DNA of 61,036 nt from Leptospira yanagawae serovar Saopaulo str. Sao Paulo = ATCC 700523 (lineage in GTDB: Bacteria > Spirochaetota > Leptospiria > Leptospirales > Leptospiraceae), in assembly GCF_000332475.2 (NCBI RefSeq), contig NZ_AOGX02000010.1:1-61036 (forward strand). Reading direction: 5' to 3'. The translations under genes and the position numbers were made by a program. Shown one piece after another: positions 17,863 to 27,454 of the stretch (position 1 is the stretch's first letter; each line of letters begins with the position of its first letter). Under the pieces are notes generated by a model. That model was not told where the DNA came from, ran no database searches, and saw only the letters and a program-made list of their open reading frames with translations.

Positions 17863-18930
17863 TTATATATATTCTAACAGATGACGTACGACATCTTCTT
17901 CGCCATCGATTTTTAATTCGGATTTTGGTGTCATTCCATCCACTGTAGTAAGGTATCTCAGCACTTCTTCAAATTCACAAGAAATAATTTTCTCTAAATT
18001 CAGGTAGGCAGATCGAAAGTATAGTTCCAATGCATTTACCAAATACAAGTATTCGCTGAAGTCACCTCGATCTGTATAGAGGATGGGTGTCTTTGCATAA
18101 TAACATTCTGCTAAAATTCCGTAACCGGGTTTTGTGCATACAAAATCGACGGCAGTGACAAGATCTGGATAATGAGTAACTTCTGGAACTAAAATCCCTT
18201 CTTTTTGGATGCCAGGAACTCCATAAGCAACAAGTTGGATATTTTTTGGTAAATTCTTAGTTTGTAGTGTATGACCTTCTAAACCATACGCACCAAAGGA
18301 AAGTAAGATGTAGGTAGTTTCATCATTGAATCCAAATTGTTTCCTTGCTAATGCTTTTGTTAAAGTGGGTTTTCGTCCCACAAGACCGATGTTAGTTTTT
18401 TCTAAAAAATTTGGCATTGGACACTGGAATGGTAATACAAGTGCTTCTGTCGCAAATCCGTATTCCACTTCCAATTGCTCACTTAAATTTCCAAAATATG
18501 AGTCAGATTTGGCATAATTACGATAAATAAAATCCCAAGTGAAGTTCCCTATAAAGATACTGGGGATTCCCACTTCCATAGCAAGTGTGATAGGAAAAGA
18601 AGAACTATCTGTGAGGATGAGAGAAATTTGATGTTCTTTGCAGTATTTCGTTTCTTCTTTTAAAATTTCTGATTTGGTTTTTTCAAATTGGATGAGTTCT
18701 TCTTTGGTACTCTCCAAGTCAATGGAGAGGGAATCTTTTTGAGCAATTCCAACATCTAACTTCAGAGACTTAAGTTTTAGTTTTGTGTGTTGGAAGTCAA
18801 TAAAAGAGATACGAGTACTCACCAAATGGATTTCCTCAATAAAATCTTCGTTTAATAGTCGTTTGATGATACTACCAGATCTACTGATGTGACCAAAACC
18901 ATGCCCTGAAATCGAATAATAAAGTTTCAT
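17863..18930 (-). CDS. predicted glycosyltransferase (GT-B, MurG-like)
   Basis: A 355-residue protein that opens with YYSISGHGFGHISRSGSIIK, the glycine-rich loop of a group of GT-B nucleotide-sugar glycosyltransferases related to MurG and to the N-terminal part of L-arabinokinases. The second half has the donor-binding region (CTKPGYGILAECYYAKTPIL, with the Gly-rich turn and Glu). There is no signal peptide, so the activity is cytoplasmic or at the inner face of the membrane. The acceptor cannot be told. Its start overlaps the end of the upstream TrmH-family gene by four bases. Confidence 0.75.
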   Translation of the reverse strand: MKLYYSISGHGFGHISRSGSIIKRLLNEDFIEEIHLVSTRISFIDFQHTKLKLKSLKLDVGIAQKDSLSIDLESTKEELIQFEKTKSEILKEETKYCKEHQISLILTDSSSFPITLAMEVGIPSIFIGNFTWDFIYRNYAKSDSYFGNLSEQLEVEYGFATEALVLPFQCPMPNFLEKTNIGLVGRKPTLTKALARKQFGFNDETTYILLSFGAYGLEGHTLQTKNLPKNIQLVAYGVPGIQKEGILVPEVTHYPDLVTAVDFVCTKPGYGILAECYYAKTPILYTDRGDFSEYLYLVNALELYFRSAYLNLEKIISCEFEEVLRYLTTVDGMTPKSELKIDGEEDVVRHLLEYI

Positions 18931-19760
18931 TTTGATCTTTGGCGAATCGATTCATATAAAACGATTCCACATGACATTGCTAAATTGAGAGAATCCGCCT
19001 CCCCAAGCATTGGTAGATATAAAGTGGAATCCGCAAGTTCTTTGGCGAGTGGGCTTAGTCCATACTGTTCACTCCCAAATAAAAAAACAGATTTTGCATT
19101 CATATCGATGGAACTGTACAATGTTTTGCCTTCTGGTGTCACGGCGTAACGTTTGTATCCACGTTTTTGGAATTCGGATAACACATCCCCCAAGTCACCA
19201 ATGTATACAGGCAAAGTAAAGATTGTTCCGGTGCTCGCCCTTACCACATTTGGATTGAATAAATCAATCCTTGGATCCGTGACAATCACAAGGCCAACAC
19301 CTGCCCCTTCGGCCGTACGAAGTATTGTGCCGAGGTTACCTGGTTTTTCTACACCTTCGATGATTAGAATTGGATTGATATCAATTCCTTTCATTTCTTT
19401 CCAAGGAACCGTTGCACTTGGAGTTTCTGCCACTGCGATCAAACCATCTGGACGATCTCGGTAGGATATTTTTTCAAAAATCTTACGAGGTAACTCATAA
19501 ATTGGGCAACGGAGAGAATTGATCAAAGATTCTTCATTTTCACCCAAAAAACATTCTGGTGAGATGAATAAACTCGTGATATTTACCGGCAAACATGGAA
19601 TAGGTGAAGATTGATTTCCTGTGATTGCTTTTTTGATTTCTCGAAAACCTTCGATGAAAAATTTTTTTTCTTCATCTCTGTTTCTTTTTTCTTTGAGACC
19701 TGATACCCATTTTACTTTTGGATTCGAGAAACTCGTGATGTAATTCCTTTGTGGTTTCAT
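18927..19760 (-). CDS. TrmH/SpoU-family RNA 2'-O-methyltransferase
   Basis: A 277-residue SPOUT methyltransferase. The three family motifs are clear: KPGNLGTILRTAEGAGVGLV (motif 1), VFLFGSEQYGLSPLA (motif 2) and LPMLGEADSLNLAMSCGIVL (motif 3), which form the trefoil knot that binds AdoMet. The N-terminal 90 residues (NPKVKWVSGLKEKRNRDEEK) look like the RNA-binding substrate domain found in rRNA methylases of the RlmB/TsnR type. The exact nucleotide modified is unknown. It overlaps the next gene by four bases and follows another methyltransferase gene. Confidence 0.9.
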   Translation of the reverse strand: MKPQRNYITSFSNPKVKWVSGLKEKRNRDEEKKFFIEGFREIKKAITGNQSSPIPCLPVNITSLFISPECFLGENEESLINSLRCPIYELPRKIFEKISYRDRPDGLIAVAETPSATVPWKEMKGIDINPILIIEGVEKPGNLGTILRTAEGAGVGLVIVTDPRIDLFNPNVVRASTGTIFTLPVYIGDLGDVLSEFQKRGYKRYAVTPEGKTLYSSIDMNAKSVFLFGSEQYGLSPLAKELADSTLYLPMLGEADSLNLAMSCGIVLYESIRQRSK

Positions 19761-19775
19761 TTGAGGAAAGTTCTC

Positions 19776-20612
19776 TTACGATTTTTTGAAAAAGGTACAA
19801 AAACCTGCAGGGTATTTTTTTCCAGATGTTTCTGGGATGTATAGTTCTGTTGTTTCGTAAATCCCTTTTGTTTTGATGCGAGAGGATAAGATTCTTTCCA
19901 AGGTGAGAGGACTAAAACCTTGGCTATGGCAACTGAGGATGACAAACTCAGGTTTGTTATCAGACAATTCCATCAAAGCATCCATTAGTTCTGATAAGTT
20001 CTCTTCAATTTTCCAAACTTCTCCTTTTGAACCACGACCAAAACTAGGTGGGTCAAGGATAAGGCCTTGGTATTTTTTCCCTCGTTTGATCTCACGGCGG
20101 ATGAATTTCATGACATCATCGACAATCCAACGAACAGGTTTTGTTTCAAGGCCTGAAAGTTTTGCGTTCTCTCGTGCCCAGTCAACCATGCCTTTGGAGG
20201 CATCTACATGGCATACACTCATCCCTGCATCGAGGCATGCGAGAGTAGAGCCACCTGAATAGGCAAATAAATTCAATACTTCAAGGCCGGATTTTTTTTT
20301 ACCGATCTCTCTGATTCGATTCCAGTTTGTTTCTTGTTCAGGAAAAAGACCAATATGGCCAAAGGGTGTGAGTTTGATTTTAAATGTAAGGTTCGAAAAT
20401 TCGATGCTAAAACTTTCTGGAACTTTTTTTTGGAAGTTCCAATGCCCAGATCCAGAATCATTTTTGATGTACATGGCATGTAAATCGTTCCAAATCCCAG
20501 GAGTTTCTTTTCCATAAGCGGAAGTAGGGGAGGAACGTTGGAGTTTGTATCCGCCAACGATTTCTAATTTGGATAGGTCACCAGAATCCAATAATTCGTA
20601 ACTTTTTGTCAT
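19776..20612 (-). CDS. class I SAM-dependent methyltransferase, RlmI/RlmK-like
   Basis: A 278-residue methyltransferase with the AdoMet motif LNLFAYSGGSTLACLDAG, the acidic motif II (CHVDASKGMVDWAREN) and the catalytic-type LILDPPSFGRG. This combination is typical of rRNA cytosine-C5 or guanine-N2 methylases of the RlmI/RlmL group. Unlike RlmI it lacks an N-terminal PUA domain. Its start overlaps the stop of the upstream SpoIIE gene (ATGA), and the SPOUT methylase follows 15 bases downstream, giving two RNA methylases in one unit. The rRNA target is inferred. Confidence 0.85.
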   Translation of the reverse strand: MTKSYELLDSGDLSKLEIVGGYKLQRSSPTSAYGKETPGIWNDLHAMYIKNDSGSGHWNFQKKVPESFSIEFSNLTFKIKLTPFGHIGLFPEQETNWNRIREIGKKKSGLEVLNLFAYSGGSTLACLDAGMSVCHVDASKGMVDWARENAKLSGLETKPVRWIVDDVMKFIRREIKRGKKYQGLILDPPSFGRGSKGEVWKIEENLSELMDALMELSDNKPEFVILSCHSQGFSPLTLERILSSRIKTKGIYETTELYIPETSGKKYPAGFCTFFKKS

Positions 20613-22534
20613 ACCAATTCCAGAAAAATAAAGGTTAGGTCGTCCTCCCAGTCTTTTATTTCTCGATTTGAAAATGACTCGAGTTCTTGGATGAGTTTGC
20701 CTTTGAATAAATGGTTGGGTAGTTCCCGATTGGTTTTTAGAAATTCAATTAGCCCTGTATCTCCAAACATATTCCCTTTGCGGTCAAAACATTCCAATAC
20801 CCCATCACTCAAAAGGAGGATGCGATCTTTTGGTAAAACAGGGTATGTGGTTTCATCAATTTGGATTTCAGGGAATACACCGATGATTTTTCCTTTCGGA
20901 TGGACTTTAATGATTTCACCAGTTGCTCTTTGTAAAAAAGCACTTGGGTGGCCTGCACGCCCAAACCTCCAAACTTTGGTAGAAGTATTGAGATATAAAT
21001 AAGATGCAGTTACATACTGTGGTGAACAGTTTCCATATAAAACTCGGTTCATTCCCTCTAACACTTGTTTGGGAGAAGAAATGGAGTCTTTTTGTGTCGT
21101 GAATGCAACTTTACCCATTGCTGAAATCAGTGAGGCAGGAATTCCATGCCCAGAAACATCACATAAGACAATTCCTAATTCAAAGGGATTTGGGGAATGG
21201 TATTCATAAAAATCCCCTCCAACATCTTTCATAGGTTGGATGTAAATTTGGATTTGGAGGTTTTTGACATCTGGACTTGTTTTGGGAAGAGATTGCATGA
21301 GAATGTCACGCGAAATCTTTCGTTCTCTCCGAAGGCTTGTGACTTGCGCAAGCGCTAAATCTTTTTCTTGGCGAAGGAGTTGGATTCGATCAGCCAAAGC
21401 AAATGCAAATAAAGTAATGTCCGCTAAAGAAGCGATAGGAAATAACATCTCTTCCAAAAAGGAATTACTTGGTAAAATTCCAAATTTTAATAGTCCATAG
21501 ATAACGCAGGTTAGAAGTAGGAGAAAAAATGCGATGGAAATATAATAAAAAGATCGAATCCGTTTTTTTAATCCCCAAATCAAAATTCCAAATAAAGTAA
21601 TACAAATGGAAACGGATAACCAACTAACTCCAATCGAAGATTCTGATATCCCTCCAAAGAGAGCAATGCATACATTGAATAATGAAAAAGCACCTAAGAG
21701 TTGGTAAAACCTGGTAGTTCTTGGCAAACAAACTTTGATTTTTAAAAAGTTGGCCGTGAACAAAACAAAGAAAAATAAACAGATACTAAAAAAAACAGGA
21801 ATCCCCACACGTTTCCAATAATAAGAATTGGGAACAAAAAAATAACCCCAGAATCCAAGTAAGGACAATTGACCCAGGCCAAAAAATAATACATAACCAA
21901 TGTAATAAAAATAACTTTTGTCCCTCACGAAGAAGGCAATGGCAAGATTGTATAAGATGATGATTCCCAAACTTCCAAAAAACAATCCGTAAACCCATTG
22001 GGTCACATAATCTTCTCTTTGCAGATTCCGTTGGTTTGTGAAGACCAATGAAAATTGTAAGGAAATATCTGATTTGATGGCAATGAGAATGGTTTCTTTT
22101 TGGTGCCCCAATCGGAATACAAAATTTCTATGAGGAATTTCTCTTTGGAACATGGGTTGGATGTGACCCGATTTTGAGATGATATATGATTCACCATCAA
22201 ATTTATGATACAACTCAACAAAATCAATGTTATGCGCTTGTATTAATAATAAAGGAAATTTACTCGAGTCCGGAAAGTCATTTGGATCAAGGCGTAACCA
22301 CAATGTTCCTTTTAAAAATCCAAAATTTGCAAATTCATCATTTAATTTTTGAAAATTCCCATGGTTTAATACTGATTCCACTGGTACTTCGGACTTTCGA
22401 TCAATCCAATAGGAAAACTGTTTTGTGGCAACAAATCGTTCTCCAATGTCTTCTCTACTTTCTGAAAAAATAGGGAAACAAATGGTAAACCAGAGAAGTA
22501 AAAAGAATGGGATTTGGAAGGGACTTGGTTTCAA
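20609..22534 (-). CDS. 7TM-DISM receptor with SpoIIE (PP2C) phosphatase output
   Basis: A 641-residue membrane signalling protein. It has a signal peptide (to about residue 24), a periplasmic jelly-roll 7TMR-DISMED2-like domain (about 30-175), seven transmembrane helices (about 180-385) and a short coiled coil. The C-terminus is a PP2C/SpoIIE phosphatase (about 430-641) with GGDFYEY, LCDVSGHGIPASLISAMG, LLLSDGVLE and DDLTF metal-binding motifs. Such proteins link an envelope signal to dephosphorylation of a STAS antagonist. It is the first gene of a five-gene minus-strand run and overlaps the methyltransferase gene by four bases. Confidence 0.9.
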   Translation of the reverse strand: MKPSPFQIPFFLLLWFTICFPIFSESREDIGERFVATKQFSYWIDRKSEVPVESVLNHGNFQKLNDEFANFGFLKGTLWLRLDPNDFPDSSKFPLLLIQAHNIDFVELYHKFDGESYIISKSGHIQPMFQREIPHRNFVFRLGHQKETILIAIKSDISLQFSLVFTNQRNLQREDYVTQWVYGLFFGSLGIIILYNLAIAFFVRDKSYFYYIGYVLFFGLGQLSLLGFWGYFFVPNSYYWKRVGIPVFFSICLFFFVLFTANFLKIKVCLPRTTRFYQLLGAFSLFNVCIALFGGISESSIGVSWLSVSICITLFGILIWGLKKRIRSFYYISIAFFLLLLTCVIYGLLKFGILPSNSFLEEMLFPIASLADITLFAFALADRIQLLRQEKDLALAQVTSLRRERKISRDILMQSLPKTSPDVKNLQIQIYIQPMKDVGGDFYEYHSPNPFELGIVLCDVSGHGIPASLISAMGKVAFTTQKDSISSPKQVLEGMNRVLYGNCSPQYVTASYLYLNTSTKVWRFGRAGHPSAFLQRATGEIIKVHPKGKIIGVFPEIQIDETTYPVLPKDRILLLSDGVLECFDRKGNMFGDTGLIEFLKTNRELPNHLFKGKLIQELESFSNREIKDWEDDLTFIFLELV

Positions 22535-22547
22535 GGGTTGGCTCGGA

Positions 22548-22564
22548 CAAGGGAAAAACCCTTG
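22548..22564 (-). other. hairpin between gltA and the SpoIIE gene
   Basis: CAAGGG-AAAAA-CCCTTG is a perfect six-base-pair inverted repeat (nine pairs with one mismatch if the flanks are included) in the 45 bases after the gltA stop. No T run follows on either strand, so it is not a typical intrinsic terminator. It may protect the gltA message end or pause polymerase before the SpoIIE operon. Confidence 0.5.
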
Positions 22565-22579
22565 CCCTGATGTTTCGTC

Positions 22580-23869
22580 TTACGCTTGTTTTTTTGCAGT
22601 TTCGTAAGAAATTTCTTTTGGACCTGTGTAAATTTGTCTTGGTCGACCAATTTTCAAATTTGGGTCTTCAATCATTTCTTTCCATTGTGCAATCCAACCT
22701 GGAAGTCTTCCCATAGCAAACATAACAGTAAACATGTTTGTAGGGATTCCAAGAGCTCGGTAGATGATTCCAGAATAGAAGTCTACGTTTGGATAGAGTT
22801 TTCTTTCCACAAAGTATGGATCATTGAGTGCTGCTTCTTCCAATTCTTTTGCAATATCAAGAAGAGGGTCTTTGATGCCCAATTTGTTTAATACTTTGTC
22901 ACAAGCAACTTTGATGATTTTGGCACGTGGGTCAAAGTTTTTGTACACACGGTGGCCAAATCCATTGAGACGGAAACTTGAGTTTTTGTCTTTGGCTTGT
23001 TCTACGATCTTTTTAACAGAAAGACCACTTTTTTTGATCCCTTCGAGCATTTCTAAAACTTCTTGGTTGGCACCACCATGGCGAGGCCCCCATAGAGCAA
23101 GAATCCCTGCAGAAATTGCTCCATATAAATTGGCAAGTGATGAACCCACCAAACGCACAGTTGACGTTGAACAGTTTTGTTCATGGTCAGCATGTAAGAT
23201 GAGGAGTAAATTGAGTGCCGAAACAATTTCTGGATCGATATGATAGTCTTCAGCTGGAACCGCAAACATCATATTCATAAAGTTAGATGCATAATCCAAT
23301 TCGTTTAAAGGATGGATGATGGGTTGGCCAATTGATTTTTTATAAGCATACGCTGCAATGGTTGGAAATTTTGCCAAAAGTCGAATGATCGAAATTTCTC
23401 TATGTTCCTCATTCATCGGATCATAACTGTCTTGGTAGTAAGTGGACAAACATCCCATCATACATGACATGATCGCCATAGGGTGACCATCTTTTGGGAA
23501 TCCATTGAAAAGACGTTTGAGATCTTCATGGATCATCGTGTGTTTGGTGATAGAACTATTCCATTGCGTTAGCTCTGCTGCACTTGGAAGTTTTCCATAT
23601 ATGAGTAAATAAGCAACTTCAGTGAATGTTGACTTTGCTGCTAAATCTTCGATGGGAATTCCACGGTAACGTAGGATTCCTTTTTCACCATCGAGAAAGG
23701 TGATTTCACTTGTACATGCACCTGTATTTAAATAACCGGAATCAATCGTAACATAACCTGACAATTGGCGGAGTTTTGTAATATCAATTGCCTTTTCGTC
23801 TTCACTTCCCACAACAATTGGAAGTTCGAACTCTTTTCCATCCACTTTCAGAATTGCCTTTTCGGACAT
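22580..23869 (-). CDS. gltA: citrate synthase
   Basis: This enzyme condenses acetyl-CoA and oxaloacetate to start the TCA cycle. The 429-residue length fits the type II (hexameric, Gram-negative) group. The catalytic residues are in HADHEQNCSTSTVR (His), NGFGHRVYKNFDPRA (His) and VDFYSGII (Asp). The N-terminal domain (IDSGYLNTGACTSEITFLDG) is also typical of this type. ACAGGAGAAGAT precedes the ATG. An inverted repeat lies just upstream in the leader. The other TCA genes in the window are sucAB-lpdA and mqo, but they are not adjacent. Confidence 0.97.
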   Translation of the reverse strand: MSEKAILKVDGKEFELPIVVGSEDEKAIDITKLRQLSGYVTIDSGYLNTGACTSEITFLDGEKGILRYRGIPIEDLAAKSTFTEVAYLLIYGKLPSAAELTQWNSSITKHTMIHEDLKRLFNGFPKDGHPMAIMSCMMGCLSTYYQDSYDPMNEEHREISIIRLLAKFPTIAAYAYKKSIGQPIIHPLNELDYASNFMNMMFAVPAEDYHIDPEIVSALNLLLILHADHEQNCSTSTVRLVGSSLANLYGAISAGILALWGPRHGGANQEVLEMLEGIKKSGLSVKKIVEQAKDKNSSFRLNGFGHRVYKNFDPRAKIIKVACDKVLNKLGIKDPLLDIAKELEEAALNDPYFVERKLYPNVDFYSGIIYRALGIPTNMFTVMFAMGRLPGWIAQWKEMIEDPNLKIGRPRQIYTGPKEISYETAKKQA

Positions 23870-23887
23870 ATCTTCTCCTGTATATCT

Positions 23888-23911
23888 CTGTCTATTTCAA
23901 AGAATAGACAG
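23888..23911 (-). promoter_or_regulatory. inverted repeat in the gltA leader
   Basis: CTGTCTATT-N6-AATAGACAG is a perfect nine-base-pair palindrome in the 68 bases between the lytic transglycosylase gene and gltA. It sits just upstream of the gltA ribosome-binding site. No T run follows in the direction of transcription. It could be a repressor or activator operator, or an mRNA hairpin controlling gltA; the sequence cannot decide. Confidence 0.5.
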
Positions 23912-23937
23912 GGGAAAGGGTGGGGAAAAGCCATTTT

Positions 23938-26205
23938 TTACAACTTGTGGTATTTTTTCATGATATCGTATGCGTAGAAGTTCGATACGACAATGCGACA
24001 ATAGTCCCTTGATTCTTTGTAAGGAAGGTCCTCCAAAAAATGGTTAAAATCGCCAGAGTAAACGGATTTTTTCCATTTCCGTAAATTGCCAGGTCCTCCG
24101 TTGTAAGCAATCGATGCCCATTTCAACTCGTTCCCGTTCGACTTGAGAAGGTAGGCTAAAAATTTTGTTCCAAGCCGGATGGAAGTATCTGGTTCATACA
24201 GTGAATATGAAAGGATTCCCATCCTTTGCGCCAGCTCTCGTCCTGTTGCAGGCATGATTTGCATGAGCCCACGTGCGTTTGACCTTGAAGTGGCAGTCTC
24301 TTTAAAAAAGGATTCTTGGCGCATCAGTGCATACACACTGTCCTCTGGGATTCCGTTTTCGTTTGCATACCGTGAGACAAGATTTTGATGGGGCCTTGGA
24401 TACATCCGAACAGAGAGAGAAGTAGGGAGTAAGATGGGATCATCGGGGATGAGATACCGTTTGAGAAGGGAACGTGTGTGGAATGCCGAATAATATGTGT
24501 TACGTGTTAAATCCCCGATCCCAACCAGGATTTCATCTTTTTCATCTTCTGATAAATTTTCTCGTTTCACATGGAAGTTCACAAGGTGGAGTCCTAAACT
24601 ATCTTCTCCTACACGAAAATATTCTTTGGCCAGGTTTAAGAGTTTGTGGCCCTGGATCCTTGAACTCATTCCGCCCAATTTGTTTCCTAGTTCATATGAA
24701 TCTTTTGGGTAGACAAAACCTAAATTCCGTCCGATGAGGGCACCTGATTCTTCTGGGATTCCTGCGGTATATGATAAATATTCAAATAGGTATTCTTTGT
24801 TATATGTTGGATTTTCTGGTTTATTGGATTCTTTGATGGTAGATAGAAATTCTTCTCGGATCACACGGGTGTAATAGGAACCAGGGCAAAGTGCATAATA
24901 CCGTTTGAGTTCTTTTTTGAGCCTTTCGTTATCTCCATTTTCTTTTAAAGAACGTAAGAACCAATACACAAGCCTTCCTTTGACGGGAAGGTTTGGGATC
25001 TCGGCAAGGGCTCTCTCAAATTTGGCAAGTGGGGCATAATGAGATTTGTCTCCCTTTCGTTCGACCAAATATTCAATCAATCGGTCTTGGTAAAATAAAT
25101 TAAATGGGTATTTGCCGAGGTATAATATTAAATTTTCAAAGTACAATTCCTTTTCACCTAATCTATCGTAGGAAGCAGCAAGTACGCGGTAATACCCAGC
25201 ATCTTTTCCTGGAAAGGTTTTTAAAAGCTCAATGGCCTGTTGGAATTTGTTTTGTTGGTACAAAACATCAGCAAGTGTCACAATCCATGAGGAATCCATG
25301 TCCACAAAACTTTTGTTTGCACGTAATACCCGAAAGAGTTCATTCAATTTTCCAACCTTCGTTAAAGAAGATGTTAGGTGTTTGAACCCTTCGTAATAAT
25401 TCAACCGACTGGAAAATAACTCAGGTCTCGAACGAAAGAGTGCTTCTTTATCATTCGAATTGATGGCAGGCAGGAATAATGTGATTTCAGAAGGATTTAA
25501 TTGTAAAATACTCCCACTCCCTTTGTATTTACTCCAATCGGAAGCGATCATTTGTATCGTTTGGTCCAATAGACCATCTTTTTGTAAACAACCGAGCCAT
25601 TCATCGATCGCACCTTTTTCATCGCCAAGGACTAGTTTCGCTTTTCCATAACGATACAAACTATCGCCTGTTAAGAGATACCTTTTGTGAGAGTCAGGGA
25701 TGGATTGGATTTTTTCAATGATTTCTTTCCATTGATTATTTGCTGCCAGTAATCTGATTTGTTCATCTAACACTCGTCTGCAAATGGGGTCCTCTTCCAA
25801 ATTCAATCGATTTAAAAATTGAATTCGTTCTGTCGGAGTGAGGTAGTTTTTGGATGTGATTTCATTGTACAACTTCCAATAACTCAATTTAAACAAAGTG
25901 GTTTGGAAGGGCATGGTTTGAGTGAGGATTTTTTTTACTTCATCTTCATTTGCTTCTGTCACAAAAACACCGCGAATGAGGGATAATAAATACCGAAATC
26001 GCTTCTCCTTGTCTCCGTTAGGTGATTTTTCGTGGAATTCGATGAGTGAATACACTTCACTTTCTCGAGATGGTGTTGTGTTTTTGAAATGAGATTCAAT
26101 TTGTCCCCATTGGTGGGATTTAACTAAATAATGAAGGTCTGTCTCAGCAAGTAGGGATGTAGTGAAAAAGAGAAGAATTCTACTTGCTAACCAAAAATGC
26201 CTCAT
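23938..26205 (-). CDS. soluble lytic murein transglycosylase (Slt70-like)
   Basis: A 755-residue exported protein with a signal peptide (cleavage near SLLAE, residue 21), a long helical superhelix of TPR-like repeats (about 30-600), and a C-terminal lysozyme-like SLT domain (about 610-755). The catalytic Glu is in YALMRQESFFKETATS, followed by NARGLMQIMPATGRELA and SIAYNGGPGNLRKW, the three SLT motifs. It cleaves peptidoglycan glycan strands in the periplasm, producing 1,6-anhydromuramyl ends. It is divergent from the gene at 26.25 kb; bactofilin, often linked to cell-wall enzymes, lies 2 kb away. Confidence 0.92.
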   Translation of the reverse strand: MRHFWLASRILLFFTTSLLAETDLHYLVKSHQWGQIESHFKNTTPSRESEVYSLIEFHEKSPNGDKEKRFRYLLSLIRGVFVTEANEDEVKKILTQTMPFQTTLFKLSYWKLYNEITSKNYLTPTERIQFLNRLNLEEDPICRRVLDEQIRLLAANNQWKEIIEKIQSIPDSHKRYLLTGDSLYRYGKAKLVLGDEKGAIDEWLGCLQKDGLLDQTIQMIASDWSKYKGSGSILQLNPSEITLFLPAINSNDKEALFRSRPELFSSRLNYYEGFKHLTSSLTKVGKLNELFRVLRANKSFVDMDSSWIVTLADVLYQQNKFQQAIELLKTFPGKDAGYYRVLAASYDRLGEKELYFENLILYLGKYPFNLFYQDRLIEYLVERKGDKSHYAPLAKFERALAEIPNLPVKGRLVYWFLRSLKENGDNERLKKELKRYYALCPGSYYTRVIREEFLSTIKESNKPENPTYNKEYLFEYLSYTAGIPEESGALIGRNLGFVYPKDSYELGNKLGGMSSRIQGHKLLNLAKEYFRVGEDSLGLHLVNFHVKRENLSEDEKDEILVGIGDLTRNTYYSAFHTRSLLKRYLIPDDPILLPTSLSVRMYPRPHQNLVSRYANENGIPEDSVYALMRQESFFKETATSRSNARGLMQIMPATGRELAQRMGILSYSLYEPDTSIRLGTKFLAYLLKSNGNELKWASIAYNGGPGNLRKWKKSVYSGDFNHFLEDLPYKESRDYCRIVVSNFYAYDIMKKYHKL

Positions 26206-26253
26206 GCATACTTCCTATGATTACGAATTTAGAGAGGGAAGGTTCCCCTCCTT

Positions 26254-27453
26254 ATGAGCTTACAAACAGAATACAAACTGCGCTGGCCCGAATACCGAAT
26301 CGAATTCCACCCTACGGAAGAAACCCAAACAAATGTTTCTCTTCCTGAGTTATGGCCAGAGCTTCGTGCCTTTTTTTCAGGCAATCAGTCTCGTTTTGCA
26401 AACTACCTTTTTTACCTATCGACCGATTTCTCTGGGGGGTTCAGCCTTTGTTCGGTTCTCGGGGAAAATGATGCCAACTTTCGGTTCCACGACCCCGTTT
26501 TGCAAGCTCCCACAAGTTTTCCCAAAGAAAGTTTGGAAAAGATTTGGAAACTCTGCCAAAATCGTGAATTTGAGGAAATGGAACGGGAGGATTGGGAGCT
26601 CATTGGTTTTGGACTCTTGTATGTGGGAAATATTTCAGAATTTCGAAAATGGGTCCTCACCACCAAAGAGTTTTTTGGCCAATCGGATGACAACCGCCGG
26701 TTTTTATATCTACTTGGGTGGGAATTTTCGGAAATTCCATTTGAGAATTCTATATTACACATGTTAGTTGAGTATGCCAAAGGGAATTTTGAGAAAATTC
26801 ATTTTCCAACCTTAGTGGAGGCAGCAATGAGTGACTCTCATTGGCAACTGATGGGAGTTTTGTTTCATGCGATCGAACTTGGATTGTTACAAGCTCCAGA
26901 TTCCTTTCGCATTTGGAAATTTCTGATCGGATTTTATGATGAATGGGAAACTTGGGGAAAAGAAAAATTCCAATTCGTATCCTTTGGTAAAATCCCACCT
27001 TTTTATGCCTTACGATTTGCAAAACGTTACTTACCAGAAACAACATTTTCTAAATACCAATCCGATTTAGAATCAGAGTTAAGAGGGGATTGGATGAATG
27101 GAAGTGAGTTTGGTTATGAACTCACTCATACTATGAATCCATGTATTGATACTATTGTACGGTTTCGGAATGAAGGGGAAAGTTTTGAAAGGGAATTAAA
27201 TGTGGAGTTGGTTTTGAAACCCTATTCATATTTACTTTCTCTGCAACTCGCATGCATCCAATTCGTAAAAAAAGAATATGATCTTTTTTTGAAATTTTAC
27301 CAAAAATCGGGAAGACTCAAACATTTACCCCTCGCTCTCAATTTATATTGGAGAGTTTTGCAAAGTAAAGGTGATACAAAAACAAGTTCAGCCATCAAAC
27401 GTTCGTTAGAAAGCGGAAATCAATCAATTACTTTACCTGAGGGTTGGGAATAA
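26254..27453 (+). CDS. hypothetical protein, about 399 aa
   Basis: I do not recognise the family. The protein is soluble, acidic and rich in Trp, Phe and Tyr, with no signal peptide or membrane segment. The second half contains helical pairs (SYLLSLQLACIQFVKKEYDL, LPLALNLYWRVLQSKGDT) reminiscent of TPR-like repeats. The ATG is preceded by GAGGGAAGG inside a small palindrome. The next gene starts one base after its stop, so both are surely co-translated, and bactofilin follows. Participation in cell-shape or envelope work is a guess from context. Confidence 0.7.
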   Translation: MSLQTEYKLRWPEYRIEFHPTEETQTNVSLPELWPELRAFFSGNQSRFANYLFYLSTDFSGGFSLCSVLGENDANFRFHDPVLQAPTSFPKESLEKIWKLCQNREFEEMEREDWELIGFGLLYVGNISEFRKWVLTTKEFFGQSDDNRRFLYLLGWEFSEIPFENSILHMLVEYAKGNFEKIHFPTLVEAAMSDSHWQLMGVLFHAIELGLLQAPDSFRIWKFLIGFYDEWETWGKEKFQFVSFGKIPPFYALRFAKRYLPETTFSKYQSDLESELRGDWMNGSEFGYELTHTMNPCIDTIVRFRNEGESFERELNVELVLKPYSYLLSLQLACIQFVKKEYDLFLKFYQKSGRLKHLPLALNLYWRVLQSKGDTKTSSAIKRSLESGNQSITLPEGWE

Positions 27454-27454
27454 G

